Assembly (NCBI GenBank): GCA_025765615.1
Contig: JAIVFJ010000034.1
Span: 248,001-312,000, forward strand
Reading direction: 5' to 3'
Source: Zopfochytrium polystomum
Lineage: Eukaryota > Chytridiomycota > Chytridiomycetes > Chytridiales > Chytridiaceae
Length of the DNA: 64,000 bases
Notes under the pieces: model-generated
The model's input: only the letters and a program-made list of their open reading frames with translations
What the model was told of the DNA's origin: nothing
The model's database searches: none
In this document: piece after piece, positions 11,604 through 24,500 of the stretch
How positions within the stretch are numbered: position 1 is the first letter of the stretch
How the letters are laid out: each line of letters begins with the position of its first letter
Program-made: the position numbers and the translations under genes

Positions 11604-11850
11604 GCGGCGGACCTGTGCTTTGATGAACGGTCTTCCCTCTTTCCACCCCCAAGCGGTTGCAACATAGAAATCAAAAAGAAAAGGTCAAAAGACAGACTCA
11701 ACAAATTGATTCGCCACTGAGGTACAGTGTATGGGGTTTTGGATGAGGGCATCGTTATTGGTCTGTCTGAATTGGCAAATCTCTATGAGGGCATCACCAA
11801 CATGAAAAAACACCTGACAATTTGCTGCAAGTGCACGGTTGCATTCAGTA
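11604..11850 (+). repeat. Dispersed direct repeat, copy 1, left half
   Basis: Blocks match 17706-17960 in the same order and orientation: tttgatgaacggtc, ttgcaac, a stretch around caaatctctatgag, and acacctgacaat-tgctgca. The match is diverged and patchy. About 540 unrelated bases then separate this half from the right half at 12388. Confidence 0.6.
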
Positions 11851-12387
11851 TTAATCACACTGCCAATGCATCAAGAGAATTCTTTCTTTTGACAGGTGAA
11901 ACTGACGCGGATACAGACAAGCTGCTATGAGAAACTCAGCTAAATAATACTCTTGGAGTTATGAGATTAACGCGTTGTGATCGTACCTGTTGGAGCAAAA
12001 GAGTCCAAACGAGGCTTGGGCCGTCTGAGTTCCACAGCCAAGCGTGATTTAAAGCTGCCTTTTGCAACAAGGCGAGCGCCAACTCTGAGTTCTACGCCCA
12101 CACCACTAAAATGTGAATCTTTGTGACAATCCAGTCCGTCCTGGGGCGCACATCTTCCGCTCAAGCGTTGTAGGCGGCCGTTTTCCGCATCGATTCCGGA
12201 GCGGAATCAAACATGTAAAAAAAGGGCTTTAACATCGGGAAGACCGCGGGGGCAGCACTGTGCGACAAGTCAGTGGCGCCCAGCCCCTCGGTTTGGATCA
12301 CGTCAGTCATATGTCCATCTCCCGCTGACCAAAGTCGAACATCGGCTCGAATTCACATCTGCATTACCGCCGCCCGCCGACTGGTGC

Positions 12388-12605
12388 TTCGCCATCACCT
12401 TATTGATGGTGCTTTTTGTGGGGCTGAGGGAGCAGCGGGGCTGGCGTACAAAGTACCGCACCAAACAAAAAAAAAAAAAAAAAAAAAAGGCTGCCCTCGG
12501 GAATACTGCGGGTAAAACCATTTTGTATTATTTAAGACTAGTCGCTGCGACCGCAACGATTTTGAAGCGAAGACAGTCCCGATGCCGCGCATTCTCTCAG
12601 CCGCA
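12388..12605 (+). repeat. Dispersed direct repeat, copy 1, right half
   Basis: This matches 17966-18126: cgccatcaccttattgatgg, then gctttttg..gggctgagggagcag and gctggcgta, then the segment cagtccc...gca-attctc..cgcac. Here it runs directly into the 5' side of the ART-like gene, so it may be that gene's promoter or leader. Confidence 0.6.
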
Positions 12606-12633
12606 CAATCTTTCTCTTGTCCTCCTCCAGGCC

Positions 12634-13160
12634 ATGTGTGCGCTAACCACCCGCTGGCCGTCCCGGTACCTCGCCCTCCTCCTCCTCTTCGCCGCCGTAT
12701 CGTTCTTTGCCACCGCCCTCTCCTCATCCGGAGTGCACGCGTCACCGGGCTCCTGCATATCCTGCCTCAAGCCCACCGACGACTCGCCACTCTACCGCGC
12801 GCTCAACGAGCAAGACCGCCGAAACCTCGACAGCGGCCACGGCCTCCACCCGACGGACCCGAACGCGAACCTCCACATCATGCAACAGCAGAGGGGGATA
12901 AAGCCGAGCCAGTTCATTTCGACGACCAAGAGCGAGTTTCTCGCGAGGGGAAAGTTTAACAGCGACAACGGGGTGGTCAGTATCGACCGGAAGAAGCTGC
13001 GCGGGGCGAAACTCATCGATACGGCGAAGCATCCGAAAGCGAACAGAGTTGGGCGAGAGGGAGGAGGAGGTTTTGGTCAAGGGGCACATACCTGCTGACG
13101 CGTGCACGCTGATTAAGCGGGACGGAGGCGAGGTATTTCCTTGTTGCGTTTCCTCCCAGC
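12634..13160 (+). pseudogene. Secreted ADP-ribosyltransferase-like protein, frameshifted
   Basis: The start at 12634 follows a splice-acceptor-like cctcctccag and gives a strong signal peptide (YLALLLLFAAVSFFATALSS). The following 130 residues show the layout of Arg-type ADP-ribosyltransferase folds. An LYRAL block carries the arginine, a SQFISTTKS block gives the S-T-T motif, and VVSIDRKKL follows. The expected E-x-E segment followed by VLVKGHIP is present, but in the next frame. The break falls in a purine run near 13050-13066. In the first frame the protein ends at 13096-13098 with a Gly-rich tail. Such folds transfer ADP-ribose from NAD to targets; several relatives are toxins, others are housekeeping. 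Function here is inference. The break could be real or an assembly indel. Confidence 0.5.
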
Positions 13161-16100
13161 TCAGTCAGTGAGAGTTTGGCAGCATTTTCCAAAAACACCC
13201 CTCGCAGACAACCCTGTTCCGGCGTACTTGCAGTCAAAGGCAGCGGGGAGCCAAGGTAACGTCCAGCTCCAAGCGGGCTGCACCTGCTGCGAAATCCTGT
13301 CTGCGGGGTGTTTTGTATTGTTTTCATTCGGATGTGCTTCCGGAGTTTTCAACCGAAGGCAATGTGGGGTTCGCTGAGTTCTGTTTCCCTGATTGTTTCG
13401 TTCCCATAGCATTGGATTTCTCTCAAACTTGTGGGATCCCACCAGCATTCCATGGCATGTAGGAAGTTGGTTCTGGATGGAATCAGGGAGGCTTTGCAAA
13501 AAATTAATTTTTCTTGGATAGAAATACCTCCCAACGGCTCCAGTCTTACCTCGGTCCGATTTCATACTTGGAGAAGCCTCTATTTCGGTGGACTGATGCA
13601 GAATGCAAAGTGATGGTTGCATGTGTGTACTATGAATAATGATTTCCAAAGTCGGATGTGCAATGGAAAGGAAACAACGGAAAACAAGATGAACGGTAGG
13701 CCGAAGACCGTCACAACCCAACGTCCCCGAAAAATTTGAGTGGGCACCGGACTCATTTTTTGGCAACTCGAGGTCCTGCTGCATAGCGAGCTCGTAGTAC
13801 ATGCCCCGCTTGTCGTATAGCTCCTGGTGCGTGCCCATCTCGACCACGCGCCCATCCTGGAGGACGCTAATCACGTCACCATTCTGCACAGACGCCAGCC
13901 TGTGCGCGATAGCAATCGTCGTCCGACCCTTTGCGGCCTCATCCAACGCGCGCTTCACGACTTTCTCCGACTCGGCGTCGACGCGCTCGACGTCGCCTCG
14001 TCCAGCAGCAACACCTTTGGCTGCTTCACAAGCGCACAGGCGATAGCGATCCGCTGCTTCTGGCCGCCCGAGAGCTGGCCGCGCCGTGCGCCGACGCGAG
14101 TCTGGTAACCCTTCGGGCAGGACACGATAAAGTCGTGGATGTTGGCCTGCCGCGGCTTTCTCGATCTCGTCGCGCGACGGGCGTGCGCCGTCGTCCCCGC
14201 AGCCGAAGCAGAAGTTGTCTTCGATCGAGACGTCAAAGAGGTTGGGTTCCTGCGAGACGAGGCCGACGATGTCGCAGGAGGCGCGGATGTTGAGGGACTT
14301 GAGGTCTTTGCCGTCCAGCAAGTCTTGGCCGCGGACCGGGTCGTAGAAGCGTTCCAGAAGGCCGATGGTTGTTGACTTGCCGCAGAGGGAGGACCCAACG
14401 AGAGCCACGAATTGCCCGGCTTTACGGTGATGTTGAGGCCGCGGAGGACCCTCACCGACGGGAGGGTGGGGTACGCTACTTGACGTTGCGGAACTCGATT
14501 TCGCCTTGGACCTGGTCCTTTGTGATCGTTTCGCCTTCGGTGGAGTTGGAGTCGATGGCTGGTTTGCGTTCTAGGATTGATGATTGCCTCGGCTGACGCG
14601 ATTGCCTCTGTGATATCGGGGACAAACCCAAAAATGCGGCTGGTCGAGATAGAACCGAATATAACGGCCATGAAGATGACGAAAAACGACTTATTCATAA
14701 GTTATTGAGGAGGAGGGACAGAAGTGTTAAGAAACTTGAAAAACGAAGACCAATCGACTGTCAGCCTCTCTCACCTTCAGATTGTAGCCTTCATAAGCAA
14801 TTAGGCGACCGCCGTGCCAAAACACGAGCGCGTCTCCCAAACAGTTTTCTCACGGACAAAAAGCGTGAGCAATCGTTTCACCGCCGCATTGCGATGTCCA
14901 TCTCTGAGTGGGTTGGCCAACAGCGCCATGTACCCAGAGTGAATTTTGACCTCCACCGTCAAACTCTGAACGGCGGCGCCTTGCACCTTCTGGGCGTCGG
15001 ACGACAGGTTTGACGTGAGCGTTCCCATGGCGTGGGCGTCGTCGTCGAAAGAGGCAATGTCCTGCCGCAGCAGTGCGGAAAACAGCTTGCCGCGGACGCA
15101 CTCGGTGAGGAGCTTGTTGGCGAGGGCAAACATCCGGTTTTGGACGAGGTTCGCGAGGGCGTCGCCCACCGCGACGACGACCATCATCGCCGACCAAAAG
15201 GTCGTTTTCGGGGTCACCGCCCGTTTTGCCGAACGCCTGGAGGATAGGGCCGGACACGATGGCGAAACACGGGATTACCATTCCGCCGGCAGCCGCGCCT
15301 AGAGTGCCGCATTTGTTGTACCAAAAGTCACGTTTGCTGAATTGAACGATCTGGCGGAGAATGTACGACTTTTGGACAAGGTTAACGGTTTTGACATTGG
15401 CGAACAAGAATAAACAAGGAAAACAGGCGAGGGAAAGATCTCTTAACTTACCGTTTTCATGGGCAAATTTCCAGGTTCAAGCTGCTTCCCCACCTTGAAG
15501 AGCGAATCGATTTTCCGTCCGATTTTTTGGATTTGGCCCACTCGGGATGTCTCCCTTGGGTTTGGAGGTAGTGGCGACAATGAAGTCGTCGTCATCGTCA
15601 TACTAGGTTTTTTCCGCTTGGTGAAGCGTTTGTGCGTCGACGAGCGCCTTGTAAAATCCACCGAGTGCAACCAGCTCCTCGTGGGTGCCTTTTCGACGAT
15701 CTCGCCCTTGACCATACAGACAATCATATCCGCATGTCGGACCGTTGACAACCGGTGCGCAATGACAACGGTCGGGCGACCTTTCGCGGCAATATCGAGT
15801 GAACGACGCGTTCAGAAGTGGTGTCGAGGGGGACGTTGCCTCGTCGAGCAGCAGGATCTTTGGGTTTCGAACGACCCACGGGCAATCGCGATCCGCTGCT
15901 TCTGCCCACCGGCCAGGAGAAGACCGCGTTCGCCGACCTGCGTGTTGTAGCGCATGGGAAGGTTGAGGATAAAGTCGTGGGCGTTGGCAATCTTGCAAGC
16001 TTCCGTGATGAGTGGCATCTTTGCGACTAGCAGGGAAAACTCGTGAAGCGTGCCGGCCAGGCCACGAGCAACATTTGGCGACAGTGCCTTCAAAGAGGGT

Positions 16101-17663
16101 GGGCTCTTGTTGGACATAGCAGGCGGAGCCACGTGATGTTGTATTCGGTGATCTTGCGGCCGTCGAGGAAAATATCGCCGGCCTGCGCGTCGTAGAAGCG
16201 CTCGAAGAGCTGAATGATGGTCGATTTTCCTGAACCGGACTGCCCCACGAGCGCGACGGTGGTTCCCGGCTTGATGGTCAGGTTCATCTTTTTAAGATCT
16301 TGACGTCCGGGCGGGAAGGATACGTGAATTCGACGTCCCGCAGAAAGATTTCGCCGCGGATTTGGTCGTCCGACGGCTTAGCGCCTTTGATTGACAGTGC
16401 GTCGATGGGAGGAGCTCGATCCATGGTTCCGAAGACCTTGGAGCCGGCGCCAACGCCATAAGCCAATCTGACCGAGAGAAAATACGCCCATGAGAACAGC
16501 GAATATGACGTTCGTAACCGCTCCGGCGTCGGCGGCACCTTCGTTGAGAAGGATCGACCCAAAGTAGAACGGGAGGGAGTAATGAATAGAAACAAATACG
16601 ATTGTCCAATTCCAGGTACAAACGCCTTCTTTACACCAGCAACACGCGCGACTGAGTTTCGAGCAGCATAATTGTCCGACTGCTTTTTCTGACCTTTGAA
16701 CGCCGTCGCCGTCCTCGGGAGAAAATGTCTCCACCGCAATGTTTCCGGCCAGAGAGTACAACCGCAGGATTTCCCTCTGCAGCTTTCCGGAGCTGACGCT
16801 CATGAAAAGGACAGAAAACGCGATGCAGGGGAAGGAGACCATCAGAACAGTGAGCTTTGTGTTGCGCCAAAACGCGACGGCGAACGCGCCAATGAAGGTG
16901 AAGATGTTGGACGCGGCGATGGGAACTTTTTCAGAGATGGCGTCCTGGATGAGGAGAATGAGTGTTGTGACTCGGGTGGCGAGTTCCCCTGCACGTCCGT
17001 GGTCGCGCCAGCCAATGTCCTGTCGCAGTACCGCGCGGAGATATTCCTGGCGGATTCGGTGGGACGGCTTCTCGCGGAGCGCAATGAAAATGGCCACCGT
17101 CTGATTTTGTGTGTGGGGAGCGCAAAGGTTTATGTGACGCGGCATGATGTGTCGGTCCCTGCAGGGTTGACACTGGCAAACTCACAGTAGGCGCCAAACG
17201 CGATAATTCCAAGATAAACCACTTGGCGTTGTCGGCGACACTGGATGTCTTGCCACTGAGCAAACCTCTGGTGAAAATGCTTGGCGGCACCGAGAATACG
17301 TTGATCAAGTTTCCGGTGACGACCCTGTGAAATTTCGTTTGTCAGGAGGGACTGAAAGTCCCGCCGAAAGTGAGATTCACTCACGTTGTCAGCGGGAGCG
17401 TCACACCAGCTACGGCTCATATGCCCAGAGCCAAAGCCATTAGCCCAACATCGCAGGCCGTCGCGAATTGGTAGAGTTGCTGAGAGAAGAAGTCGTGTGT
17501 AAGCATGTTGCCGCTTCTCAGAATCAAGCTGTGCCTCAAAAAGTAGGTGATTCCCTTTGGTTCTTCCTTGGCCGTGGGTGGAATGAAACCGTCTTCTCTT
17601 TTGGCATCCTTGGATTTCTCTTGGATCGTCTCGAGTGTGGCTTTTTCGTGGCTCAATTACCAT
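13161..17663 (-). pseudogene. Decayed ABCB (P-glycoprotein-type) full ABC transporter
   Basis: Both halves of a full ABC exporter can be followed on the minus strand: N-terminal tail and TMD1 (about 17656-16380), NBD1 (16320-15600), TMD2 (15450-14560) and NBD2 (14490-13750). Preserved marks include the NBD1 Walker [22 protein letters not shown] and LLLDEATS, and in NBD2 [20 protein letters not shown] and IAIAHRLASVQNGD. The reading frame is broken many times. There is an in-frame TGA at 17417-17419 inside TM1, and frame changes near 17205, 16120, 16085, 15880, 15830, 14420, 14145 and 13985. NBD2 Walker A reads GSSLCGKST, with Leu in place of a required Gly. Near 13755 the natural stop falls out of frame, so the final frame runs on to 13161. 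A functional transporter cannot be made from this sequence. Confidence 0.75.
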
Positions 17664-17705
17664 CGCCTGCCAATCTTAACTCTCTGGTTCGGTGTGTGCG
17701 TCGCG

Positions 17706-18126
17706 GACGGACGTCCGCTTTGATGAACGGTCCTTGGTCTTTACACCCACACGTTTGCAACCACCGCGTTAGCGGGTCCTATCGAGATTACCTGACATTG
17801 GTCTGTTTGTTTTTAGGGAAAAAAGTATGGGCACTGCTAGTAATACAAATATAGAAACAATCTTCCAACTGCATCATTATCGGTTTGTCCGTCTGAGTTG
17901 ACAAATCTCTATGAGTGCATCCCAGAGATGAAAGAAACACCTGACAATTGCTGCACATTGCCCAGATCGCCATCACCTTATTGATGGTGCTTTTTCAGAG
18001 GGGCTGAGGGAGCAGGCTGGGCTGGCGTAGAAAATACCGTCGCCGTGGGGAAGGAAAAAAAAACCTGGAAAATAGCACCGCTTATAAAGCGGCGGCAGTC
18101 CCACTATTGCACATTCTCGTCGCACG
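17706..18126 (+). repeat. Dispersed direct repeat, copy 2
   Basis: This is the intact-order counterpart of the two halves at 11604-11850 and 12388-12605. It lies just outside the 5' end of the ABCB pseudogene. No ART-like coding sequence follows it; instead there is a short poly-G run near 18130 and unassigned sequence. Confidence 0.6.
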
Positions 18127-18402
18127 ATGGGTGGGGGGGGGGGTTGGCGAATACATTCAAAAAGCAGGGGTTGTTGCACCGTTGTCGGCCGGTTCGGAGA
18201 ATGAGAGAGCGGGGGCTCGGCAGAGTGGCGCTAACAGCCGCCAGGACGAAGTCCGATCAGAAACAGGGTGGAGAGGGATTTGGGTGGGTTCTGAAACGGT
18301 GCGACTAGTTGTCCCAGGTGTTAAAACTCGTACAGGTTAAAAGACTCGCTCGCAAGGGTTTTTTTCTCGTACACTATTTATTTCTTCCTTTTCTTTCTCT
18401 CT

Positions 18403-18440
<38 letters not shown>

Positions 18441-18500
18441 CTTGGCCCATGACAGCAAGAGACGAGAACCGCGGGCTGATATGCGAGAAACATTGAAAAA
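18127..18500. other. Intergenic region with long poly-T
   Basis: This runs from the end of repeat copy 2 to the STT4 stop. It contains a T-rich stretch at about 18358-18441 that includes a long pure T run. No gene is supported. Confidence 0.6.
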
Positions 18501-21500
18501 TCAAAAAGGAATGCCGTTTTGGAAGTTTTGGAACCGGTCGTACATGCGACTGAGACGTGGGGACGGGAAGGGGAAGGGCATTCGTTCGTTCAGAATTTAC
18601 GACAAGCGCGGCAAAGTGATCGAGTGCCCCTCACCTGAATTTGTTCTCGTGGGAAGCGCGAATTTGAGCGACCATGAATTCGGCAGCGGCTTTGTCGGTT
18701 TTGCCAAGCTGGAATCGCTTTCGCAGTTTCTCGATCGTTTGCTCTCCTTTGTGATTATCGGTAATTTTTTTTTTTTTGATTATTATTTTGCGTTATTTGG
18801 GTAGTGTGTGCACGTGAGGCCCACTCACCCTTGAAGCAAGGAAGCCCAGAATCGAGCATCAGAGAAACCATGTGGACAATCTCTTCGGCGTAGGGCCTGG
18901 AGGAGGTTTTTTTTTGGGGGTGGGAAGAAAGAAAATTTCAGATTTTGAAAGAGGGCCGCTTCTCGCAGTGTGGTTTCCTGACCTAATCGCCAAAAACGAT
19001 TTGACAATTAGCTCCGAAAAGAGCTTATAGGGCCGAGTGTTGGCGTCTCCGCCGAGAATGTCAATCATTTCCGTAGTCAGTTTGAAGGGAGACGCCTCAA
19101 ACTCGATGCCGCCGGGAGAAATGTCGAGAATGAATCCGAAATCTTACGATGTGTGACAAAAGATAAGGGCAAGTGTTTAGCACGCAAAAAACAACTTGGA
19201 GCAATGTCGACGAGGCGATAAACCCGTGCATGGCTCACCTATGTGAAGAATGTGTCCTTGGTCATCAAACATGATGTTGCCGTTGTGCCTATCCTTGATC
19301 TGGACAATGTAAAGAATTAAAGAGTAGGCTGCAAGGCTTCTGATAAAGGCGTTCTGCGCCTGATATTGCCATGAAGGACACGGATCAGCTACACTGTGAA
19401 AATGAATTGAAGCACGAACGTTTCTGAAAGCATAGGAGTCCACTGTCCCAAACTTTTCCAAAAAGTAGCTGAAAAAAAAAATGAATGAGATTTTAACAGC
19501 GCAAAGAAAATTAATAGTCCTTACTTCGGAAGGCTATTAACTTTTTCGCGACCAATGATGTCGCGAGAAATCGACCGCGGAAGAACTTCAATGATACCGC
19601 ACTAATAAAGGCGACAGTGGAAGCTCAATAACCCTGGACCCTCGCCATTAATAGAAAAACTTACCCCTGGTGCAGTGGACACGACTCGGTATGGGAATAA
19701 GTAAACGTCAAGACCGGTGGACGCAAAGATGCTCTTGAATATGCTGACTAGTTGAAGGGCAAGAATGTCTTGCCGGCAGTCGTCCCCGACTTTGAAGATT
19801 GCCGATTGCCAAATAATTTCCTCCTTCGGTGTATCGTTCTCATGGGTACTTTCTAGTTCACGACGGATTTTGAACGTTGCCATGAAGGGTGCCTGATTGA
19901 TGTCATGTCAAAAACACCACCGAGAATCGAAAAGATTCATTTACTTTGGCGTGGCTTTGGAGAGGGCGCCCCGAGTCGTAATCGATGTCAAGGACGGTGC
20001 TTTCTGGGTTGCTCGGGAGATATACGCCGACATCAACCTTTATCTTCCTCATCTCCTCATCAATCTTTTTCTGTAATGTACGAATCGCACCAGCATCTTA
20101 CTAAATTAACTGCGATATAAAATGGATATCATGCCAAACCTTCTTTTCCTCTTTGCTCCTCTGAATGTAAGGTTTCAGCGTTCCCGAGATTCCAGTGACT
20201 TTGCTGAAGAAGCTAAACTCCCGCTCGTAGAACTCCTTGTCGGACCGCAGCATTCCTGCGATGATCTTGTCGGTGATTCTTTCAAGCAACGGCTTGATAG
20301 AATCAGGCTGGGGTAATGGGCGTGAGCAAAACGTCCGAGAAACAACGTCTAATGTTTACCGCTGTCTTCTCCTCGCCCTTCTCCTTGTACATCTTTAGCA
20401 TATTCGCATTCATATTCCAGATGATTTGATGAGCAAACAGCTGAGAGACTCGGGCCGTTTTGAGAAGATACATCTCGACATAACCTAGAACCGTTGTGGC
20501 TGAGCCATTCAAAGTCAGGCAGAATAGCTGGTACCTTTTTGATCGTAGCGCAGAGCCTGAACCATTTGAGGAATATAGAAGAACACCTGATCAACAGGAA
20601 AGTGCTCTAGAGACCTGACCGCGTACTGTAGCACCCATGGGTGACTCTTGTACTTTGGTCCAAGAAGAGTTATAGCCGTTACAGGAGTAACCGGGTCCCA
20701 ATACAGCAGATGCTATAATGATGCTAAGCATTCAAAGAATTGGTTTTTCTTCATCTTACGCGTGCGTCAATGGTTATGTTAGGCAGTTTCATGGCAAGAT
20801 ATGCCGGAATGAGGTCGCTAATATGCATGGACTTGACTGGGTACTTTGCACAAAGGACGCCAAGCTCATAAGTTATTGACTCTGTATAGCCGATAAAACG
20901 CTTTGGAATATGCGAGGCGATGGCTGGCTTGATAGAGAAAGACACTCGAATTATCTGGGCTGCATTGATCTGCTTTGTTGAGAAACGTCAGTGGAGCAGG
21001 TCTTGATTGTGCCTTCCGCGTCAAACCTCTCGCTGAGCTTCCTGAGCGGAGCTGAGTGGACTCTCCCACACAGACACCCGAGTTACATCATTGTCAAGGA
21101 GATCCAAAAGGAGTGTTTTTGCATCAGTGGTTGACACTAGGATGAAGGGATTGGTAAGAATGGTAAGTTTCAAATGGGCCGGACCTCGGTTAGTGAATGC
21201 AGCTCCATTCGCCAAGTCCAAGAAGCGCAGGCCCGTAGTCGTGGCAACAAAGTCAGGGCAAGCTTTAACATCCTTGAAGAGAGCTTTGACCAAATCTGCC
21301 TCGCCTGGTCGAAAAGTGCTCCATCTACAGTTCCGGTATCACTCATACGGGCCGTATGAAATGGGACTGCCGCTTTACTTACCGAGGAGGCACTGAGAAC
21401 AGCGCAAAAGCCGCGTCGAAGATATAATGCCAGATGATGTTCACGACTGGGGATTTGTTGCGCTCCAGCTCTGCACCGACATTTGAGCCAAGATGGAGCA

Positions 21501-24500
21501 GTGCAATTATTGCATGACGGACGGACGGCCCAGTTCTGGCAGAGACAGAGTAAGTTGGCCTCAGCACCGCGATATGCCGGCTTACCTTAGATTTCGGACG
21601 TTGACCAACGCGATTTGAATGAATTTGAAGTAAACGTTTACGTTTTCTTTGTTGTGCCAAAGAACGTTTTTGAAACGCGAAGACAAGAACTGAAGCCATT
21701 TCAAATGGACGATGGCAGAATCCTCCTCGACCTCGGGTGGAATGGACGGAGCGTATGTCATCTTGTTCTTGAATGGACTTGCTGACCTGCAGAAAATAGT
21801 TAGCAATTGCCGAATTCCATTCAACCTTACTTCAGTTTTGGGTCATATATGCCTTTGCATTGGTAAATCGACCATTCCCACAGTCCCAGCATGTCTGAAA
21901 GAATTCTCGCATTTAAGTCAGGGCGGCTCGTCATGATCCACGTCCAGAGTGGCACCGCCATGTCGATGGAGGCGGGAGAGAAAGACAAGAACGGAGTCCA
22001 GCAAACAAGATGAATGAGCTCTTCGTCAACCTGGCGAGTCGATTAGCAATTTGGAAGAATCAAGCCTGCAACACCTTTTCCTGGGAGACGATATACGCAG
22101 CACTCTGGTTCAGAATGGGACTGACAGTTCGAACGAATGTGTTCGCGTCTTCTCCTTGCACTTGTAGTGACCTCAATTCGTGTTTCAGAAAGCTAGCCAC
22201 ACTGTCGTGCTCTGTTCGGCCAATCTTTACGGTTGCTATCGACGTCTGCAAAGTGTAAGAACTCACTGGCAGAAAGACTGAGTCGCATCATGCCCCGAAT
22301 TTCGCCGAGATATTGTGCCCGTGTATTGAGTGTCTTCAGCACATCTTGGGCCACCTCTGAAAAGAAAAACTTAGCGGAATGATGAAGAGAGTGAGCATTC
22401 CACCTCGCTTGGAACAAAGTTGGCCCAGGATTGTGAAAACATTTGACTGGTTTCCCATCAAATGTGGAAGGGACAAGTGAATATCGACCATGTAGCTCTG
22501 ATTCGATGGGTAAGGATGAAGTTTCGCCGGCATGCGTGCCTTACCTGAAGAAGCGCCCCAGTCTCTGGGGCAGACTTCGCTAATGCGGACGAAAGAAGTT
22601 GCGAACAGAACTGCCGGTAGTCTCGGGATGCAGCTTCACGATCGGTATCATCGACAAACGTAAGCTTGTGGCCGACCCGAGAAACGAGCGCCGGCTTTTC
22701 GGTTCCATTTAGTCTTAAGATCATAAAGCCGTACAGAGTCTGACCTCTTCTTTGCCCACTTTGTATTCCAAGTATTGCACCAGATCAATGAGCAAAAAGA
22801 TTAGCTTCTTCTCCCAAAACATGCTTGGGATCGCCCTCATGATGACGATTGCCGTATCAGCGCTGAATTGACGAACAGCAGGCAATCGAGATGCCGCTTC
22901 CATAAAAAGGTGGGTAAGAGTTTCCACAATATAGACTTTCTGAATCTGACGCGCTCCCAAAAAAGCTCCGACGACCTTTTAGTGGGTTAAAATGGATGTG
23001 GAGGCTGCAGATGATAAAAAACCTTGTCGCCGATCAATCTAAGAAGCGGCCAAAACTCGCAATTATAAAACCGCTCGTCTGTGAGGTATTGCATCATGCA
23101 TCGTAGAGAGCCGTGGCGAAGACGCAGACTCTCAACTTGGGCAACGGACAGCAGAAAAATTACTATTGTGTTTGAAAAAGCTTTGATTTCTGAAGGCTGC
23201 TTCGTTATGAATGTGGCAAAAATTGTGCGTGCGTGGGCTGAAGTCTACATCGAAAACAGTAAGATATTGGTATTCGAGAGTAGCGGCATAAGTTATGACC
23301 TGGTCCGAAGGAAGAGCGCGTAAAATAGAATTCGAAACGAGGTCTGCCTCCAAATTTCTCTTTTCTTTGGGCAATAACAAAGCGGGTGTCTTTGTGGCGA
23401 TAGATAGCAGAGATGGAAGCCAGGTTTCGGGCCAATTCCCGTAGGGGCAATACACATAAAGCGTAACTACGAGCCAAAAGTTTCGAAGAGTGTGGATAAT
23501 ATCATTCCTTCCTTCGATTGAAAAGGCTTCGTCATCGCAGATGTGCTTCAAAATTTGCGCATACTGAAGCAAAACATCTGAGGTAGCTGTGTGCTGCATT
23601 GCATCGGTTAAAGGTTAAGCCACTGAAGCAGAACATACCTTAGTAGCCAGAGCGCTGTCTAAGAATAATCCGAGAACGCCTTGGAAGAGTACTTTCGACA
23701 TTGGTTTGTTCTGAGATAGCAGGCTTCCAATCTGAATAGTGCATGTAAGTAGGTGGCGAGAGCCTAAAAGCAATTCAACTGACCTCTCCAATCGGAACCG
23801 CCTTTCCCGTGGATATTAAAGAAAAAATGTCTTTAAACACTTCAGTTCCACAGGACTTTCCTATGTAGCCTAGATTTTCCCAGACTGCCTTGGACAGGTG
23901 GTGGTCTTCGTCATACAGAACTTTCACCAATGCCGGAATGGCCACTTCAATAACCTTAAACTCGTTATAAATGTTCTTGTATGCTGAGGTTTACTGACTT
24001 GTTTAGTCTTCAGAACCGGAGATATTTTGGCGATGGCCGACACGAATGACGACTTTTTGAAGTCCGCGACGCTGTGTTCCAGTTGGCTGAGGGAAGTGTC
24101 TTGAAGCGCGTTAATGAATGAAAACAGCGCCGATTTGACTCGTCCGGCATCGCGATTGCCCTGCGTTGTTCAATTTAACAACCACAAGAAGCAAAAGTTT
24201 GCGACCACACCAAAACATATTTCACTAGAACATCCAAGAAGCAGTTTCGCAGGAAGCTGTCCACGCCGTCGATCTCCGCCGCATCCTCAGTCCACTCCAG
24301 TCCCGTTAGAATCTGAAGGAAAAACTCACAAATGCTTTCAGCCATGTCCGACCGACTGGAGACAAGCTGATTAACACTTGCGCAGAAGCGTGCAGCTTCG
24401 AACACTCACTGCTGAGCAAGAACTCCAAGCGCCTCCGCAGTGAACATATACAACTCTGCATGTCCCAATTCTTCCGGCAGCACAGGCAAATCACGAATGG

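Larger units (their letters stand above)
11084..12633. other. Intergenic region with repeat copy 1
   Basis: From the nuclease A start to the ART-like gene start. Contains tandem gaaac units at 11354-11374, both halves of repeat copy 1 and a poly-A run at about 12467-12488. Open frames here are short and lack splice logic. I see no gene. Confidence 0.55.

Noticed and set aside
12273..12745. Short frames around the poly-A run upstream of the ART-like gene
   Set aside because: They depend on the homopolymer, and repeat copy 2 does not preserve them.
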